DNA of 64,000 nt from Holdemania massiliensis. GTDB taxonomy: Bacteria > Bacillota_I > Bacilli_A > Erysipelotrichales > Erysipelotrichaceae. The stretch's first letter is position 1. Each line of letters opens with the position of its first letter. Below are positions 61,611-64,000 of this stretch, in pieces. The DNA lies in the NCBI RefSeq assembly GCF_022440805.1, contig NZ_JAKNTK010000001.1, positions 1,364,001-1,428,000 on the forward strand. Reading direction: 5' to 3'. Below the pieces are notes generated by a model. The model did no database searches, was not told where the DNA came from, and worked only from the letters and a program-made list of their open reading frames with translations. A program made the position numbers and the translations under genes.

Positions 61611-63998
61611 ATGTATAAAGTAGTAAAACGCGACGGAATGATAACGGAATTTGACATCAGCAAGATTTCAGTGGCGATCACCAAAGCTTTTGAGGCCCAG
61701 CAGAAACAGTACCATCCCAGTGTCATCGACATGCTGGCGCTGCGGGTAACCGCAGATTTTGAAGGCAAAATCAAAAATGATTTGATTCAGGTAGAAGATA
61801 TTCAGGACAGCGTAGAATCCATTCTGATTCAGTCCGGGTATTCCGATGTCGCTAAAGCGTACATTCTGTATCGGAAGCAGCGGGAAAAAATCCGCAATAT
61901 GAAATCAACAATCCTCGATTATAAAGATCTGGTCGACAGCTATGTGAAAGCCACAGACTGGCGCGTGAAGGAAAATTCAACGGTGACCTATTCGGTCGGC
62001 GGACTGATTTTGAACAACAGCGGTGCGATCACCGCCAACTACTGGCTTTCGGAAATCTATGATGAGGAAATTGCCAATGCCCACCGCAGCGGGGATATTC
62101 ATCTGCATGATCTGTCCATGTTAACCGGCTACTGTGCCGGCTGGTCGCTGAAGCAGCTGATTCTGGAAGGCTTAGGCGGGGTACCGGGCAAGATCACCTC
62201 CAAACCAGCTAAGCATCTGGCGTCGCTGTGCAACCAGATGGTCAACTTTTTGGGCATCATGCAGAACGAATGGGCCGGTGCGCAGGCTTTCTCTTCTTTT
62301 GATACGTATCTCGCACCGTTTGTCAAAGTTGATCAACTGAGCTATGATGAAGTGAAAAAGTGTGTGGAATCGTTTGTCTATGGCGTGAATACACCGAGCC
62401 GCTGGGGTACGCAGGCGCCGTTTTCCAACATTACCCTGGATTGGGTTGTGCCTTCGGATTTAGCGCATCAGCCGGCGATTATCGGCGGTCAGCCGCAGGA
62501 TTTCACCTATGGTGACTGTCAGAAAGAAATGGATATGGTCAATAAGGCGTTCATCGAAGTCATGATTGAAGGCGATGCCAATGGCCGCGGCTTCCAATAT
62601 CCGATTCCAACATATTCCATTACCAAGGACTTTGACTGGTCCGATACAGAAAACAATCAGCTTTTGTTTGAGATGACCTCAAAATATGGAACGCCGTATT
62701 TCTCCAACTATGTCAACAGCGACATGCAGCCCAGCGATGTCCGCAGCATGTGCTGCCGGCTGCGGTTAGATCTGCGTGAACTACGGCGCAAGTCCGGTGG
62801 ATTCTTCGGCAGCGGGGAAAGTACCGGCTCGGTCGGCGTCGTAACGATCAATCTGCCGCGGATTGCCTATCTGGCAAAAGATCAGGACGATTTCTATGCC
62901 CGCCTGGATCGCTTAATGGATATTTCTGCCCGTTCGTTAAAAGTCAAGCGGCAGATCATCACGAAGTTGCTGAACGAAGGCCTGTATCCGTATACCCGCC
63001 GTTACCTCGGCTCCTTCGATAATCATTTCTCGACGATTGGTCTGATCGGCATGAATGAAGTCGGACTGAATGCTGCTTGGCTCAAGGCGGATCTGACGCA
63101 TCCGGAAACCCAGGCCTTTGCTCAGGAGGTCCTGAATCACATGCGTCAGCGGTTAGTGGTTTACCAAGAAGAATATGGCGATCTGTATAACCTGGAAGCG
63201 ACGCCGGCGGAATCGACAACCTACCGCTTAGCGAAGCATGACAAGGAGCTGTATCCGGATATCATTACCGCAACGGAAGAAGGCAATACGCCGTATTATA
63301 CCAACAGTTCGCATTTGCCGGTCGGCTACACCGAAGATATCTTTGAAGCGTTGGATGTTCAGGATGAACTGCAGACGCTGTATACTTCCGGTACGGTCTT
63401 CCACGCTTTCCTGGGTGAAAAACTGCCGGATTGGAAAGCCGCAGCTTCCCTGGTCCGCAAAATTTCCCAGAATTATAAGCTGCCGTATTATACCTTATCG
63501 CCAACCTATTCGATCTGCAAAGACCATGGCTATCTTGCCGGAGAACAATATACCTGCCCGATCTGCGGCCGGACGACAGAAGTTTACAGCCGGATTACCG
63601 GTTATTACCGACCAGTGCAGAACTGGAACGCCGGCAAGACGCAGGAATACAAGGAACGCAAGGTTTATGACATGGGGCACTCGGTTTTAAAAGGCCGTCA
63701 GGCGCTGAAGGAAGCACCGGCACAATCGGAAAACCGGGAAGTGAAGGCGATGCCGTCAGCCTCGGCGGAAGGCCGGGTACTGTTGTTTACGACCAAGACC
63801 TGCCCGAACTGCAAAATGGCAGGCCGGATGCTGGAAAAAGCCGGGATTGCCTACGAGCTGATCGACGCTCAGGAACAGGCGCAGCTCAGCGAACAGTTTG
63901 CGATCATGCAGGCACCGACACTGGTCGTGGTGGACCAGGATCTCAACTGCCTCTTTAGAACCAATAACGTTCAGGAGTATATTACTCAGAAACATTAA
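61611..63998 (+). CDS. nrdD: Anaerobic ribonucleoside-triphosphate reductase with C-terminal CPNC domain
   Basis: 795 residues. An ATP-cone (about 1-92: YKVVKRDGMITEFDISKIS) is followed by the class III catalytic barrel with LTGYCAGWSL. The zinc site CKDHGYLAGEQYTCPICG ends at Cys652, and the glycyl-radical region RITGYYR has Gly664 as the radical site. After a linker, residues 721-795 form a glutaredoxin/thioredoxin-like domain with CPNC (731-734) and the cis-Pro APT. It reduces NTPs to dNTPs without oxygen. The attached thiol domain suggests thioredoxin-type reducing power delivered in cis rather than formate. It ends two bases before the window edge. Confidence 0.95.
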   Translation: MYKVVKRDGMITEFDISKISVAITKAFEAQQKQYHPSVIDMLALRVTADFEGKIKNDLIQVEDIQDSVESILIQSGYSDVAKAYILYRKQREKIRNMKSTILDYKDLVDSYVKATDWRVKENSTVTYSVGGLILNNSGAITANYWLSEIYDEEIANAHRSGDIHLHDLSMLTGYCAGWSLKQLILEGLGGVPGKITSKPAKHLASLCNQMVNFLGIMQNEWAGAQAFSSFDTYLAPFVKVDQLSYDEVKKCVESFVYGVNTPSRWGTQAPFSNITLDWVVPSDLAHQPAIIGGQPQDFTYGDCQKEMDMVNKAFIEVMIEGDANGRGFQYPIPTYSITKDFDWSDTENNQLLFEMTSKYGTPYFSNYVNSDMQPSDVRSMCCRLRLDLRELRRKSGGFFGSGESTGSVGVVTINLPRIAYLAKDQDDFYARLDRLMDISARSLKVKRQIITKLLNEGLYPYTRRYLGSFDNHFSTIGLIGMNEVGLNAAWLKADLTHPETQAFAQEVLNHMRQRLVVYQEEYGDLYNLEATPAESTTYRLAKHDKELYPDIITATEEGNTPYYTNSSHLPVGYTEDIFEALDVQDELQTLYTSGTVFHAFLGEKLPDWKAAASLVRKISQNYKLPYYTLSPTYSICKDHGYLAGEQYTCPICGRTTEVYSRITGYYRPVQNWNAGKTQEYKERKVYDMGHSVLKGRQALKEAPAQSENREVKAMPSASAEGRVLLFTTKTCPNCKMAGRMLEKAGIAYELIDAQEQAQLSEQFAIMQAPTLVVVDQDLNCLFRTNNVQEYITQKH

Positions 63999-64000
63999 TC

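Overview
The window looks like chromosomal DNA of a low-to-moderate GC, Gram-positive anaerobe. An Erysipelotrichia/Holdemania-like gut Firmicute is my best guess, inferred from gene content rather than a marker gene. Support comes from strong GGAGG-type ribosome binding sites, lipoboxes, LytR-CpsA-Psr and FMN-lipoprotein families, an oxygen-sensitive class III ribonucleotide reductase, and large wall/surface proteins. There is no rRNA or tRNA gene and no CRISPR array.

1-29,630, all on the + strand: a long cell-surface polysaccharide locus. In order: the end of a YfhO-type membrane protein; an unknown membrane protein; GT2 and GT4 glycosyltransferases; a GDDW-motif membrane protein; two tandem O-antigen polymerase/ligase-like paralogues; a GT2; a GtrB-type polyprenyl-phosphate glycosyltransferase; a small anchored protein; an 887-residue LytR-CpsA-Psr fusion; a nucleotide-sugar operon (rmlA, an SDR reductase/epimerase, rmlB, a Glf-like mutase); a flippase; two GT2s; a full-length YfhO protein; a GT2; a second flippase; and a LamG/Ig/GH43 lipoprotein. 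Internal promoters (about 922, 2263, 6004, 9308, 10407, 14880, 18956) and terminators (9257, 14777, 18917, 29645) split it into several transcription units. Absence of rmlC and rmlD beside rmlA/rmlB, with a Glf-type mutase, suggests dTDP-fucofuranose instead of dTDP-rhamnose. The GC content rises after about 14.9 kb, so the locus looks like a mosaic.

29,630-47,700: mostly single genes and short operons. They encode an arylsulfotransferase-like protein, an alpha/beta hydrolase, a COG2509 flavoprotein, PduL phosphotransacylase, a two-gene unit with a phosphodiester glycosidase, a membrane acyltransferase, a ZIP metal transporter, a beta-lactamase-fold serine hydrolase, a Cache-GGDEF diguanylate cyclase, and a lipoprotein with three predicted covalent flavin sites. 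A degenerate-ABC/LytTR regulator then precedes an ABC exporter whose promoter carries a 21-bp-spaced direct repeat.

47,700-51,260: mobile DNA. It holds an IS91-like transposase with two nonsense codons, a 49-codon ORF at its 3' side, a relic fragment, and a TnpB-related gene followed by strong hairpins.

51,260-64,000: an M14 carboxypeptidase and a type II pantothenate kinase on the - strand. A two-gene surface-protein unit follows; its giant protein carries eleven near-identical 222-bp repeats and is interrupted by a one-base shift at an A7 tract. The window ends with an unusual anaerobic ribonucleotide reductase operon: a MarR regulator fused to the NrdG activase, under a promoter with a perfect palindrome at the start site, then NrdD with a C-terminal CPNC redox domain.
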